Shown: positions 12,501-22,154 of the stretch, one piece after another
Layout of the letters: each line of letters begins with the position of its first letter
How positions within the stretch are numbered: the stretch's first letter is position 1
NCBI GenBank assembly: GCA_016987375.1
Contig: PJRA01000309.1
Location: forward strand, 503,070-544,781
Source: Brachionus koreanus
Lineage: Eukaryota > Rotifera > Eurotatoria > Ploima > Brachionidae
Reading direction: 5' to 3'
Length of the DNA stretch: 41,712 nucleotides
Notes under the pieces: model-generated
Database searches by the model: none
What the model saw: only the letters and a program-made list of their open reading frames with translations
Told to the model about the DNA's origin: nothing
Program-made: the position numbers and the translations under genes

Positions 12501-15472
12501 GAACTACTGCTTTTAATGCTCAATTGGCTGTTTGATTTAAGGGCGTCGGATGACTTGCACGGAGTGGGCACTGAGCTGGGCGCGAATTGGGGCGTATGGG
12601 GCAGAGGGTTGTAGGCCGGAATGGATGCCGGCGGATGCTGGTCAACACTCATCGGATATTCGATCGAATTTCGGCTCATTGAAAGCTTGGCTTTTAGCTG
12701 CTGCTGCTGCTGTTGCTGTTGTTGCTTAAGTTCTAGCTGTTTTTTCTTAAATGGCATGAACACGTTCACTGGTCGTTTAATGTCACTCAAATTGTTTCTA
12801 AAACAGTCGCCTCTTGATATCAAATGGCGAACAAATTGATCATGTGAAAATATTTTACAATTAATAAACATATAAAACAAAAATACAACACTGGTAAATT
12901 CAACGTTGTCTGAATTAACATTGACCAAATAGTTCATATCTTGTTTGTGCGGCAAATGATCTGCCTTTAAATCCAAATAGTCGAATAGTATTTTTTGGTA
13001 TGGATATTCGTATAGGATTTTTTCTCTTAGTTTTTTTTGTATTTGCTTTAGTTTGGACAATTTGAGAGCTTTTTTGCTAGTCGACCACTTTTTGTTTGCA
13101 TTCGATTGATATTTTTTTTTTATCTTATTTACAAGTTGATTTTTGACCATACTTTTGACTGGTTGTACATAGCTATTTTCTGTCAGACCCGATTCTAGTT
13201 TAATTTTTTTGTATGCATTAGACATCTCGTCGGTCTGATCGTCCATGTCGGCTTCGTCATCCTCATATTTGCGCTTTCGACTATTGTCTTTTTTATCCAC
13301 ACTTTTTCCAAAGCCAAACTCTGCCATTTTTCTTCTCAACCTTTTCTTTACCAATTTATTGAATGTTCTAACTTGTTTGACTAGTTCTATTTGGCGTTTT
13401 TTTATCAGAAAGACTGCATAGAATACTCGATGTAAGCCGCACCGGTGCGTACTAGTCGCCCAGTCGCATAGCAAATGAATTATTTCCTTGTCAGCAAGAG
13501 GCTTGTTGTTTTCTTTGTCAAATAAGTTATCTTCTATTTCTTCTTGATCGTCTTCATTTTCAATCACACAGTCAAGGTCATAGAAATTTTCCAATTTTTT
13601 GCCTTTTTTCATGTTTAAATCTATCGGGCTAAATATCTGAGAGTAAAGTGTTTCAATTGTTTTGTTAATGTCACTCAAATCGTAGCAATTTTTGTCCAAT
13701 GTTTCCAGTATGTCCAAAATTTTAGTCTGAACAATTCCAATCGAGGCTGGTTTAAGTCTGTCGGTGCTCCATTTTGTCTCGATTTCGATCGAACGTCTCT
13801 TAATGCACAATTCGGATTTTTCCAGCTCTCGTCTAACGTAATCACGGGTCTGTTTGCTTACGCCCAGATAGTCGTACGTGTACACTAGGGTAGATGGCGG
13901 ACATGGTAAAAAATCCAAAGGAGAACCATTATAAGGGTTTTCTACGCCTTCCTCGCCAACCTTATTCCACAAACATGCCTGCATGCAGCCCAATTGGATC
14001 GAGTGAACTATTGATATCAACTGTATAAGCTGATCGCGATGAACCGGACATTGAACAAATCTGTTAAATAGTGATTTAATTGAGCTTAGTGGGACTTCAT
14101 TTTTAAGTATATATTTTGCTATGTCTAACTGTGACTTACGATCTGCTGTTGCTTGATTTTTTAGCATATTATGCTTTTGTTGTATTTGTTTAACAATTTT
14201 TTCAAAAAATACATTTGAGTATTCGTTAAAGAGATTGGATATTCTCTTGCAACAAAAATATGCCAAACGACGACACAACAATTCAGATTGAAGAAAATGA
14301 TACATGTTCTGAAAAACTTAATTAAAAAAAAAAATAATAATAATAGTAATAATTTTTATTTATAGATAATAATTAAAGATAATTTTTTAATTAAAGATAA
14401 ATATATTTATTTTTCTAATTAACTAACCTGTGCTCAATAGTAATTTATTGACTAAAAAAGAATCATTAGTCAAATTAGTTTGTATTGTTCGATTTTGAGC
14501 AGAGCTTTTTTCGAGTAGATCCAAAAGTGATTCTAAAATTATCTGTTTATCAAGCAAATTTTGATCCAGCATAGCTCTTTAGAATTAGATTAGATTTAAT
14601 TTTTATTTATATTAGCATTACCTCATTAATTTAGTTGTAAAAGTCCACAAACATTTAAGTTTCTTATCTGTTAGATAATTGTGATTGATGATAGGTAAGA
14701 GAATTGAATTTAAGCTATCTACTTTCATAAAGCTTTCAAGAGTCATATTCGCTGGCAGACTTTGATGATGGTGACCACTGGCAGCACTTATTTCATAAAA
14801 TTGTAGCCTCACAAACAGTTCTTTCAAAAGTCGCACTAGAGATACACTCCACTCATTTGATACATCAATGTTAGTTTGTCTTTTTTTCTTACTAGCCTCT
14901 GTTAAATTAGTAGTGCATCCAAGAACCATAATTTTTAAGTACCATACAGCTCGGCTAATAGACACTTGATATTCGTACAATGTTATCAAAATTTCGGGTA
15001 AATTATCGGCTCGCTTATTGAAAACGGGAATTTTTTTGGCTAATTTTATTAATGGCTCATTATTGGCCAACTGCTTGAACCAGGCGTATGCACTCTCTTT
15101 TGTCTTCTGATTACCAGTCATTAGTATCAACGATGGTCGAAATGTTTGACTGCTTTTTGATGAAATAGCCTGTTTTTTACTAGCTTCAATTTGATTATTG
15201 ACATTTGCTTCTTCTTTTTTATTGACTATTTGAAGAAGTACTCGTATGACATCGTTGTCGAAATTAGAATTTGTTGATATTGGTTGATCTTTGCCAATTG
15301 ATTGGTATTCATACTCGGACAGTAGTTCGGGTATTTGATTGCGAAATCCAGAACGGACAAAATCGCTAGAGAGCTCATCTTCTCGTTGTTTTTCTTCTTG
15401 GGGATAAACGTCCAAAGGACCTAGTTTACCTCGTTTCAATGGTTTAAAGTCTAATTCTTGTGTAAAATTCAT
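3594..15472 (-). CDS. MED12: Mediator complex subunit 12 (MED12 / kohtalo)
   Basis: Exons (minus): 15472-14622, 14576-14428, 14316-11517, 10270-10166, 10115-9962, 9896-9770, 9724-8744, 8690-8476, 5885-3594. They sum to 7674 nt (2557 aa) and every junction keeps phase. MED12 anchors and activates CDK8/cyclin C in the Mediator kinase module in the nucleus. Seen: N-terminus RPLKRxxLGPxDVYPQ-like (PLKRGKLGPLDVYPQEEKQREDEL), then SRRLAYFC-like and GSPLDFLP blocks; an LCEWA-type segment (LLCDWATSTHRCGLHR, roughly residue 620) with a following VEFxxVxFLF stretch; LCAELT; GVWLIAPLITRLP; LVGSMFDF; and a long Gln/Pro/Met-rich C-terminus from about residue 2030 (PQL-like), with short poly-Gln tracts at 12690-12725 and 3603-3690. 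Length is above human MED12 (about 2180 aa). Two introns are long (5886-8475, 10271-11516); the other six are 45-111 nt. Confidence 0.96.
5886..8475 (-). other. 2590-nt intron of MED12
   Basis: Donor reads GTAAGT (minus) after TDFVN and the acceptor reads AAAAG before GKDDKIL; phase is 0 on both sides and the joined protein follows MED12. No ORF on either strand resembles a protein. Small structures seen: an 8-bp hairpin TGTGCAGA-gag-TCTGCACA at 6622-6640, an 11-bp inverted repeat TCATCAATAGG/CCTATTGATGA at 7128-7164, and at 6941-6957 a copy of the AAGTACAACATACTTTT motif shared with the other long MED12 intron. Confidence 0.8.
10271..11516 (-). other. 1246-nt intron of MED12 with diverged repeats
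   Basis: Phase-2 intron. Donor GTAAGA at 11516, acceptor TTTAAG at 10271. It holds two diverged direct copies of an ~85-nt unit (10617-10708 and 10829-10915) and part of a third copy in inverted orientation (about 11011-11030). No coding sequence recognised. Confidence 0.75.
10617..11030. repeat. diverged direct/inverted repeat cluster (probable small transposon remnant)
   Basis: Copy A (10617-10708) and copy B (10829-10915) both run from an AAAATTCTTC-T-rich start through AAATTTACT and an A-rich stretch to AAGTxCAAxATACTTT. A third piece at 11011-11030 (GTATGTAGCACTTTGTTGC) is the reverse complement of the end of copy B with a few mismatches. This is the layout of a foldback or MITE-type remnant. 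Confidence 0.6.
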
Positions 15473-16461
15473 TTATATATCTATTCAAATTCCCTTAAAA
15501 TTATTTAACTTTTTTTGCCTAAAAGCTTTGATTTATATATAAAATAATAAAAGGAATTTTGAATGAAAATTGATACATGTAAAGCTGTCAATTTAAAATA
15601 AATATCTATGTTTATTGTTAACTTAACTTTTTCTTATTTTTGGCATTTTTTTTTCCAAAAAATGTTTCTTATCAGTAAAATAAAATTGAAAGAAATTAAA
15701 GATATTTTAGTAAATCAATTTATTAATTAATTAAATTTTTTTTATTTTTGTGTTAACTTCGCATTAAAGCATTAATTTTTAAATTGAAAATAAATTTGAA
15801 TTTTCCTTATACTTATTAAAAAATTTCTTTTTGTTTCACTTTAAGCATTTGTTATAATTGAAAATAAATTTATCAATAACTGATAAAACTAAGACCAGAC
15901 CCTTACAAAGCTAAAGTAAAATACTTAGATTTTTGGATAGGCTTATAATTATTAGTTGTGTTTAATTTATCAAAAAAAAAACTATAAAACTGAATTTAGA
16001 AGAAAATTTTTTATTTTTTATTTTTGAAAAATAGAATACTAATTATTTAATTTGAAAAAAAAATAAAAATCAAATTAAAATATACTTTTTAAGAACAAAA
16101 AAAAAACTTAATTTAATTTTTTTTGTTTTTTGATACTGCTGATCTTCTGCGTTTATTCTTAATTACTTTTTCATTGTTTTCCAATCTAATCTTTACAATC
16201 CAGTTATTACCTCAAATTCTCAAACCTTTTACTCTAGTTTTTCTCTTAGAATTAGGTTCAAAAGCCTGATCTTGTGAAATATTTTTCGATTAGAGACATT
16301 TTTTTAATTAAAGATTGAATTTTGATTTAAATAAATGAACAATCAAAAGAGTTAAGTTGATAAACGAAACAAAAAAGACGACTGATATTAAATAAAACAA
16401 CAGATGAAGAAGAAATCGGCTTAAATTAAATTGAAATAAATGATTCTAAATTAATTCTAAA

Positions 16462-16767
16462 TTGCAAAAAAAGTCAACAAGGCTCGTTCGAGCAAGAAAC
16501 AAAGAGTGGAAACAATTGAAAACTATTAATGAAGATGTTGAAAAGGTACCTGAAGTCACTGAAAAAAAACGAGGTCGTCCCAAAAAAATTAATAAAATTT
16601 ATTTATTTACTTTTAAATTTTTTTTTTTAATTTTTTTTTTTTTTTACCTTAATATAAAAAAATTTTTAAAAAAATATCAAATCATTCAAATTTCTGCTAT
16701 CATTATTATTAAATTCGGAGATTCATTTATTTTTTATTTATTTATTTTAGTAACAAAAACCAAATGA
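16462..16767 (+). other. doubtful ORF or gene scrap with one AT-hook motif
   Basis: The first ~45 codons encode a basic peptide with KKSTRLVRARNKEWKQ and then KKRGRPKKIN, which contains the AT-hook core RGRP that binds the minor groove of AT-rich DNA. After that the reading dissolves into AT-rich low complexity (poly-F/I/K), and upstream there are stops in every frame. It may be an exon of an unrecognised gene, with a possible donor after the AT-hook, or a relic of a transposon protein. Not confident that it is expressed. Confidence 0.25.
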
Positions 16768-16776
16768 GACTAATGT

Positions 16777-16805
16777 CTAACTGTCAAATTGGATTTGACA
16801 GTTAG
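16777..16805. repeat. perfect 13-bp inverted repeat (hairpin)
   Basis: CTAACTGTCAAAT and its exact reverse complement ATTTGACAGTTAG are separated by TGG. The stem contains GC pairs and is not just poly-A/T, so it stands out in this AT-rich region. Confidence 0.9.
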
Positions 16806-16852
16806 TTTTCTAAGACATATTTGAGTTATATAAACTCGTACAAATTTACAAT

Positions 16853-16979
16853 CAAATGTTTTTTAGAGAACAAATAATATTTAGAGCACCTGTTGTCCCC
16901 AAATTGTAATATCGTACTTCGTACTCGTCTTCTTGCTCAGGTCCTTGATTTTCTTCTGTTTGTAATACCGAAACAGCCT
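16853..16979 (-). other. possible orphan exon, acidic C-terminal peptide
   Basis: On the minus strand, after an ACTAG acceptor-like site at about 16980, the frame reads AVSVLQTEENQGPEQEDEYE followed by VRYYNLGTTGALNIICSLKNI and a stop. The composition is protein-like compared with the surrounding DNA, but no upstream exon, family or start is evident. It could equally be a transposon scrap. Confidence 0.2.
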
Positions 16980-17235
16980 AGTAATTTCAACATTAATTTT
17001 TTTTTAAACATTTTTTTATGCTTATAATTTTTTTTAATGTCATTAATGGTTTTGTCTATTTTGGTGCTAAAGAACAAAACAAAATTTAAAAAAAAATTTA
17101 ATCTCAAACCATTTTTTTATTTTTCGATAATATTAGAAGAATAAAATCAATTTTAAAAAAAATTATTAAGTAATTAATTAAATGGTTAAAAAATTTTACA
17201 GTATTTACAAATAAATAAGATTTTTTTAAACTAAT

Positions 17236-17976
17236 TTAAAAAAGTGTGTCTAATTTAGATGAACTAGAACTTGGACTCGATGATGCACTAGAACTTTCGC
17301 CAGCCGAATCAATTAAAAACATTGAAGAATGATTAAAGTTATTTCGTTTGGCTTTTTTTTGATGTTTCAATTTTGAATAAAATGATTGAAAAAAATTATT
17401 GTTTCTCACTTTGTTATCTTTTTTTTCTTCAATTATTTGATCCAAACAATCAATTCGCTTTATTTGCTCATTGATTATAATCTCATTTTCGAATATTTTG
17501 CTCAAAAAAGCCTCTTTGATTGAATTTTTATCAATTTGATGCAAATTTAACTTTGTTTTATTTAATTTTTCATGATCGTCAACAACTTTCAAATCAGATT
17601 GTTTCTCTTTTTGACTTTTAAATTTTTCGAAGCATTTTTTAGCACTAATTGTTCTCCGACTATTAGTCTTCATCTTTAATGACTTTTTTCTCATTATAAA
17701 ATACACATTAGACTTCAACTCAGTCTGATTAGCATACAAATTCAAAATGTTGTCAGTTTCATTGACAATTCGTTCAACACCAAAAGCATTTTCGTAAACT
17801 CGGTAAGTTTTCACCATTTCGTCCAGCCTCTCACTCTTGGGATACAATTTTTTTAGAACTAATTTCATCATTTGATGCACATTTAGCGAATAATCATTGA
17901 ATGTATACTCGTGGTTTATTTGAATTCTTCTGCTTCCCATTTGAACTGGAATGCTAACTTTGTTTATTTGACTCAT
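17236..17976 (-). CDS. Ras-association domain protein, N-terminal RASSF (RASSF9/10)-like
   Basis: Single-exon reading of 246 aa. Residues ~5-95 resemble the RA domain at the N-terminus of RASSF9/10: a two-strand start (VSIPVQMGSRRIQI), a helix (HQMMKLVLKKL), then YRVYENAFGVERIVNETDNILNL and a terminal VYFIMRKK strand. A basic linker follows, then a predicted coiled coil (about 150-190; SKIFENEIIINEQIKRIDCLDQIIEEK), as in N-terminal RASSFs where RA is followed by coiled coil. The C-terminus is Ser-rich. The family binds small GTPases or scaffolds centrosome and junction proteins. It is shorter than vertebrate RASSF9/10 (over 400 aa). Start chosen at MSQINKV; another in-frame ATG lies 33 nt upstream (18009). 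The RA similarity is by pattern, from memory. Confidence 0.6.
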   Translation of the reverse strand: MSQINKVSIPVQMGSRRIQINHEYTFNDYSLNVHQMMKLVLKKLYPKSERLDEMVKTYRVYENAFGVERIVNETDNILNLYANQTELKSNVYFIMRKKSLKMKTNSRRTISAKKCFEKFKSQKEKQSDLKVVDDHEKLNKTKLNLHQIDKNSIKEAFLSKIFENEIIINEQIKRIDCLDQIIEEKKDNKVRNNNFFQSFYSKLKHQKKAKRNNFNHSSMFLIDSAGESSSASSSPSSSSSKLDTLF

Positions 17977-19222
17977 TACTGAATATATAATTAAATTTTT
18001 TACGATCACTTTTTTTTATATTAAATCTAAATTAGTTTAATTAGTTAATTGATTGATAGAAAAAGGAAATTACAGTTTTCTATGAAAAAAAGTCAGTTAA
18101 CTTGATGATTGATAAAAATAAAAAAAAAACTTAAATAAACTCAGACAGACAAGTGCGAAAAAACTAGACTGAAGACTCAAAATTTCTAAACGAATATTTA
18201 AATAGGACATTTAAGCTAATTTAAATATTGTGCAATTTTATTTTTAAATAAAACTTAATTGAAAAATTGTATTTTTTGAATTTTATTTACGATATCCTGA
18301 TGTTAATTGATTTTTAAATTACTCTCCAAATGTAACTAGTTTTTAACAATTTAACAATTTAATATTTATACCCTTACAGTTCTAAATTATTTTGGAATAA
18401 ATGGTGATCTATCGATATTTAGCTCAAAATCAAGTTTAAATTTAAACAATAGAAATGCATTTAAATCTTTATTTATATTTATATTGATTGTATGCAGATA
18501 AGCCTGAAATACAAAACTTGTTTCTCACCTTTAATCAAAAAAAAATCGATTGATTTTTACATACATTATAAAAGTATTTCTCTATGAAATGTAAAATAAT
18601 TTTAGGACTATCTATTTGAGTCGTTTAAATTTGAATTCATTTTGATCAAACCGCATACTTTATTTTCTATTAAATTGAATGTGCACAATAAAATTCAAAA
18701 AATTATTTTAATATTTCACCTTACTTACAGCAAGTTTAAATATTTTTTTTTAAGGAAATATATTCTTTGCACTATCTTAATCCTATTTCAAACATGATCT
18801 AAATTGGTGCCATAATTTACAAGTTTTTTCAATGTATTCGATGGACGTCATAAGTGATAGAAAAATGAGTTGAATATTTATTTTTTTAATTGATTTTTTC
18901 CATCATAACAATTCAGATTCAAATTTCCTGAACAATAATGACTTTGTCACCTTTAATCAGCATTTATTTATCATTTATTAAAATCACATGAAACAATTTT
19001 CAAATTATTAATATTATAAAATTAAAAAAAAAAATTTTTGTTGGCTCACAAGACCTGAATTATAATGCAAATAAATAAATAAATTATTGATGAATATAAT
19101 TCCGATGATTATACCGAGACTAGTAGAAAAATAAATTATTTCTTAGAGGGTATAATAAAATACTAATATTTAGGTTAACAAATTTTAAGCCTTTGTTTTC
19201 TAATAAGATATAATAAAAAAAG
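17977..19222. other. 1.25-kb intergenic region, nothing recognised
   Basis: Lies between the divergent RASSF-like (-) and paraoxonase-like (+) genes, so both promoters should be here. AT-rich with no long ORF, no clear repeat and no protein resemblance. Confidence 0.6.
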
Positions 19223-20380
19223 ATGAATTTAAAATATGTTATTTTAAACATATTTTTATTGATAGCTGGTCACAAAATATACAATTATGTGTCATTTATG
19301 GGATACTTATCCAGTCATGAAAACAACAGTATCAATAAACTAGAAAAATGTAATTTTATTTTTAAAAATTTAACCAAAAAATACAGTCATCCGATAAGCA
19401 ATACAGTTGATTCGGATATGCTACCAAATGGTTTAACATTTTTGCTCAGTTCTTTTGATCACAATTTTGTACACTTTCCTAATGCAATAGATTTTGAACA
19501 AAGTTCAATTTTAGTCCTTGATCTCAACTATCTTTACGAACCGATTCGAGTGGAAATAAAAAATGCCGATTTTCAACCAATATCCGAACAATTCAACCTA
19601 TTTTGTCTGAGTGTTTATCAGGACAAGAGAGGAAATTTTAATCTAATTGCTGGAAATTTTATTACAGAAAAGAGAAGAGAAAAATTTGGTCTTAAAAAAA
19701 GTGGCTATTCGATTGAGAAATTTGTTTATAACAGCCAAACACACTCTTTAATGCATGAGCAAACTTTTATAAACGATGAATTTCTAGATGGATTGTGCGA
19801 CTTGGTTGTAGTCGGAGAAGATCAGCTTTATTTTACTAGATGCTTTTCGAGTCAGAATTTTAAAAGCTTTAGATTCAATCTCGGAATAGAAGATGGTCAA
19901 ATTTGGTACATGAACATAGCCAAAAGAGAATCGTTTCTAGTTGCTGAAAATCTATTCATTCCAAAATCAATTGAATATTTAGATTCAAAAAATTTGATTG
20001 TTGTATCTAATCATCAAAATCAGGGTATTAGTCTATTCAATCGAGAATATGACGATAGTTTGTCAAAAAAATTTCATGTTCACTTAGAATCTTTTGTATT
20101 CAATTTGAACAAAGATTTAGATGATAATCTATGGATTAGTATGCATCCTTTTTTGTATCAGACTTTAGAAAAAGAAAGTGGTCATTTGACAGAAAATAAA
20201 TTGATTAAATTAGCTCTTGATATTAGACATTCGCAGTATATCAAGCATGAAAAAGACTTATTGTTTTCAAATAATGGATCTTATCTTAATGGACTTGGAT
20301 CGGCACAAATTTTTGGAGAAAATCTTATTTTGTTTTCATTGAATAGTGATCCTTTAGTGTGTAAAATTAATCTAAAATAG
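19223..20380 (+). CDS. paraoxonase/arylesterase-family protein, probably catalytically dead
   Basis: Single exon, 385 aa, close to the 355 aa usual for PON1-3. Residues 1-30 form a hydrophobic N-terminal signal/anchor, as in PONs, which keep theirs. Family landmarks: DMLPNGLTFL (PON LPNGLAF), the GEDQLYF block, LWISMHP (PON LWVGCHP) and a C-terminal NGSYLNGLGSAQIFGENLIL block. The disulfide cysteines match (C43 and C380, for PON1 C42 and C353). PONs are six-bladed calcium-dependent lactonases. Against PON1 recalled from memory, the catalytic His115 and His134 correspond here to F127 and N145. Calcium ligands E53, N168, N224 and D269 correspond to V62, C192, P247 and F292, while D54, D169 and N270 are kept (D63, D193, N293). 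The fold is probably retained with the lactonase site lost. Convergent with UQCRFS1, 193 nt away. Confidence 0.85.
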   Translation: MNLKYVILNIFLLIAGHKIYNYVSFMGYLSSHENNSINKLEKCNFIFKNLTKKYSHPISNTVDSDMLPNGLTFLLSSFDHNFVHFPNAIDFEQSSILVLDLNYLYEPIRVEIKNADFQPISEQFNLFCLSVYQDKRGNFNLIAGNFITEKRREKFGLKKSGYSIEKFVYNSQTHSLMHEQTFINDEFLDGLCDLVVVGEDQLYFTRCFSSQNFKSFRFNLGIEDGQIWYMNIAKRESFLVAENLFIPKSIEYLDSKNLIVVSNHQNQGISLFNREYDDSLSKKFHVHLESFVFNLNKDLDDNLWISMHPFLYQTLEKESGHLTENKLIKLALDIRHSQYIKHEKDLLFSNNGSYLNGLGSAQIFGENLILFSLNSDPLVCKINLK

Positions 20381-20573
20381 ATTTTTTCTTTTAAATTGAT
20401 AAATAAAATTCTAAAAGTTATAATGAAAAAATATTTTTTTTTTCATTTAATTTTTTTATTAATATTTTAATCCTCAATATTAACTGTTTTAAAAAATATT
20501 CTGCATTAAAATTAAATAGTTGGTATTTTTTTAATAGTAGATTTTTTGTATTTGTTTTAGCTAAATGAAAATC

Positions 20574-21602
20574 TTAACCAACAATCAGCAAGTCATCTTC
20601 AGTAATAGTGTACGGTGGGATTTCAAGGTTAAGTGGAGCTGGTCCTTTTCTGATTCGACCCGAGGCGTCGTAGTGAGAGCCGTGACATGGACAGAAGTAT
20701 CCATTGTACTCGCCTTGGTTGGCCAAAGGTACACAACCTATTTTTTAATCAATAATAAAGAAGAACAATCAATATTTGACTTTTAGAATAAACTGGAAAC
20801 TTTACCTAGATGTGTACAGATGCCCAAAAGAACAAGATATTCGGGTTTTTGAACTCTGGTGTCATCATGCTGAGGATCCCTCAATGAAGATAAATCGACA
20901 GATCGTTCTTTTTCGATTTCAGCTTGAGTTCGATGACGAATGAACAAAGGCTTGCTCCTCCATTTGACAGTTAAATTTTTTCCTTCAGGAATTTCGCTTA
21001 GTTTTACTTCAATTTTGGCCAAAGCGAGTACATCAGCAGATGGTGCAACATTGGCTACGATGTCTCTAACCACAGCTTTGGCTCCATAAGCAGTAGCCAA
21101 ACCGACACCTAAAAAAAAAAATCCATTTTAAATAGGAAAAAATTTTTTTTTTTTAATTCATATAATTTTTACCAAAAGTAGAAATATAAGAAAAAGTCTT
21201 TTTATCATCAGCTTTGTCTCTGCTATGTTGGGTAGCACTTTCCGAGTATTCATTTCTGTACTCGCTGAAATCGGGAACTTTAATGTCAGTATGTGAATAT
21301 CTACACTGAATAGATTCTATTAAAAAAATTAATAAATATTTTTTTTAAATTTTATTTAATTTCTGGTATTTACTTGAGAAAGAGCTGGTAACTTTAAGAT
21401 TACCGCCTATCAAAAGTTTTCCCAAATACAAATTGGTCGATGGTTTGAAGCTGTTTGGTAAATCAATATGATGATCATGGCCATGATCGTCAGAGTGCAT
21501 TGGTACCACCGGTTTTGGCACTAATTTGTTGGCTGCAGCAACGACCATTGTTGTAGCCGAGTTGTTCAACGAGCTTAGTCTGCTAATTGCCAAAGAACTC
21601 AT
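20574..21602 (-). CDS. UQCRFS1: Rieske iron-sulfur subunit of cytochrome bc1 complex
   Basis: Exons (minus): 21602-21374, 21316-21173, 21108-20806, 20737-20574; introns 57, 64 and 68 nt; 279 aa (human 274). The protein carries the [2Fe-2S] cluster that moves electrons from ubiquinol to cytochrome c1 in the inner mitochondrial membrane. Seen: mitochondrial presequence; [16 protein letters not shown]; a transmembrane anchor ([18 protein letters not shown]) with the hinge [22 protein letters not shown]; and both cluster motifs, CTHLGC (split by the last intron) and [13 protein letters not shown], with all four ligands and the disulfide cysteines present. It ends [23 protein letters not shown] as expected. 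The presequence has an unusual His/Asp-rich stretch ([12 protein letters not shown]). Head-to-head with BORCS5. Confidence 0.97.
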
Positions 21603-22154
21603 TTTTTCTAAAAATAAAGACTAATTAATCATGTCCATTTGAGTTTAGAACAGTTTAATGGTATATATATGCATTAAAAAGCATAAAATTCTTAATGCTT
21701 AGCATAGAGTCTGTTGTATTAATTTTTTTTTGAATTATATAGTTTATTGCTGTGTATATGTCGAAGATTTGAAAATATCTTATGCAATTTATTTGAAGTA
21801 ATTGCTTGCAAGTACTTTGTGAAACATTGCAAGCGTCCTAAAAATACTCTTGCATTTAATACTAGCTAATGATTATAATTTGATTTAATTGCTGAATTAA
21901 CTTAAATTTAGTTTTTTATTTTCACTTACAAAAAAATAAACTCACAATATATTCAAATAATTTTAAATTTTATAAAATCTAAGTTAAACAATTTATTTTA
22001 AGTAAAAGTTTTTAAAAAAATATTTTTTTTAACACTGATAAAAATAAATATTTGAGTAATAACTTAAAATATTAGTGAATTTAAGTCACGTGATTAAAAA
22101 TTTTAATTAAAACAAAATTATGATCAAATTAGAAATAATTATTTTGAAAAATAA
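21603..22154. promoter_or_regulatory. shared bidirectional intergenic region (UQCRFS1 / BORCS5)
   Basis: This 552-nt AT-rich spacer separates the divergent start codons of UQCRFS1 and BORCS5, so it should drive both. The only motif I can name is the palindromic E-box near 22085 (listed separately). No ORF seen. Confidence 0.6.
22085..22094. promoter_or_regulatory. CLEAR-like palindromic E-box GTCACGTGAT
   Basis: GTCACGTGAT matches the CLEAR consensus GTCACGTGAC (bound by TFEB/MITF-family bHLH-Zip factors) at 9 of 10 positions and lies about 60 nt upstream of the BORCS5 ATG. The other CACGTG sites I noticed (12479 in MED12 coding sequence, about 31933 in an ECM29 intron) lack the flanking T and A. 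Regulatory function is inferred. Confidence 0.45.

Larger units (their letters stand above)
15473..17235. other. 1.76-kb intergenic region with two doubtful coding scraps and a hairpin
   Basis: Upstream of MED12 and downstream of the RASSF-like gene. Mostly AT-rich with stops in all frames. Exceptions, listed separately: an AT-hook-containing ORF (about 16462-16767, +), a possible acidic exon-like reading on minus (about 16853-16979), and a perfect 13-bp hairpin (16777-16805). On minus, about 16105-16280 also reads as basic peptide pieces (one ends in KNKRRRSAVSKN) broken by a stop; I cannot assign it. The MED12 promoter must lie near 15473-15800; no core motif stands out. Confidence 0.5.

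Noticed and set aside
20565..20786. 73-aa + ORF at the 3' end of UQCRFS1
   Set aside because: Antisense shadow of the Rieske cluster exon and following intron; no start context or family.
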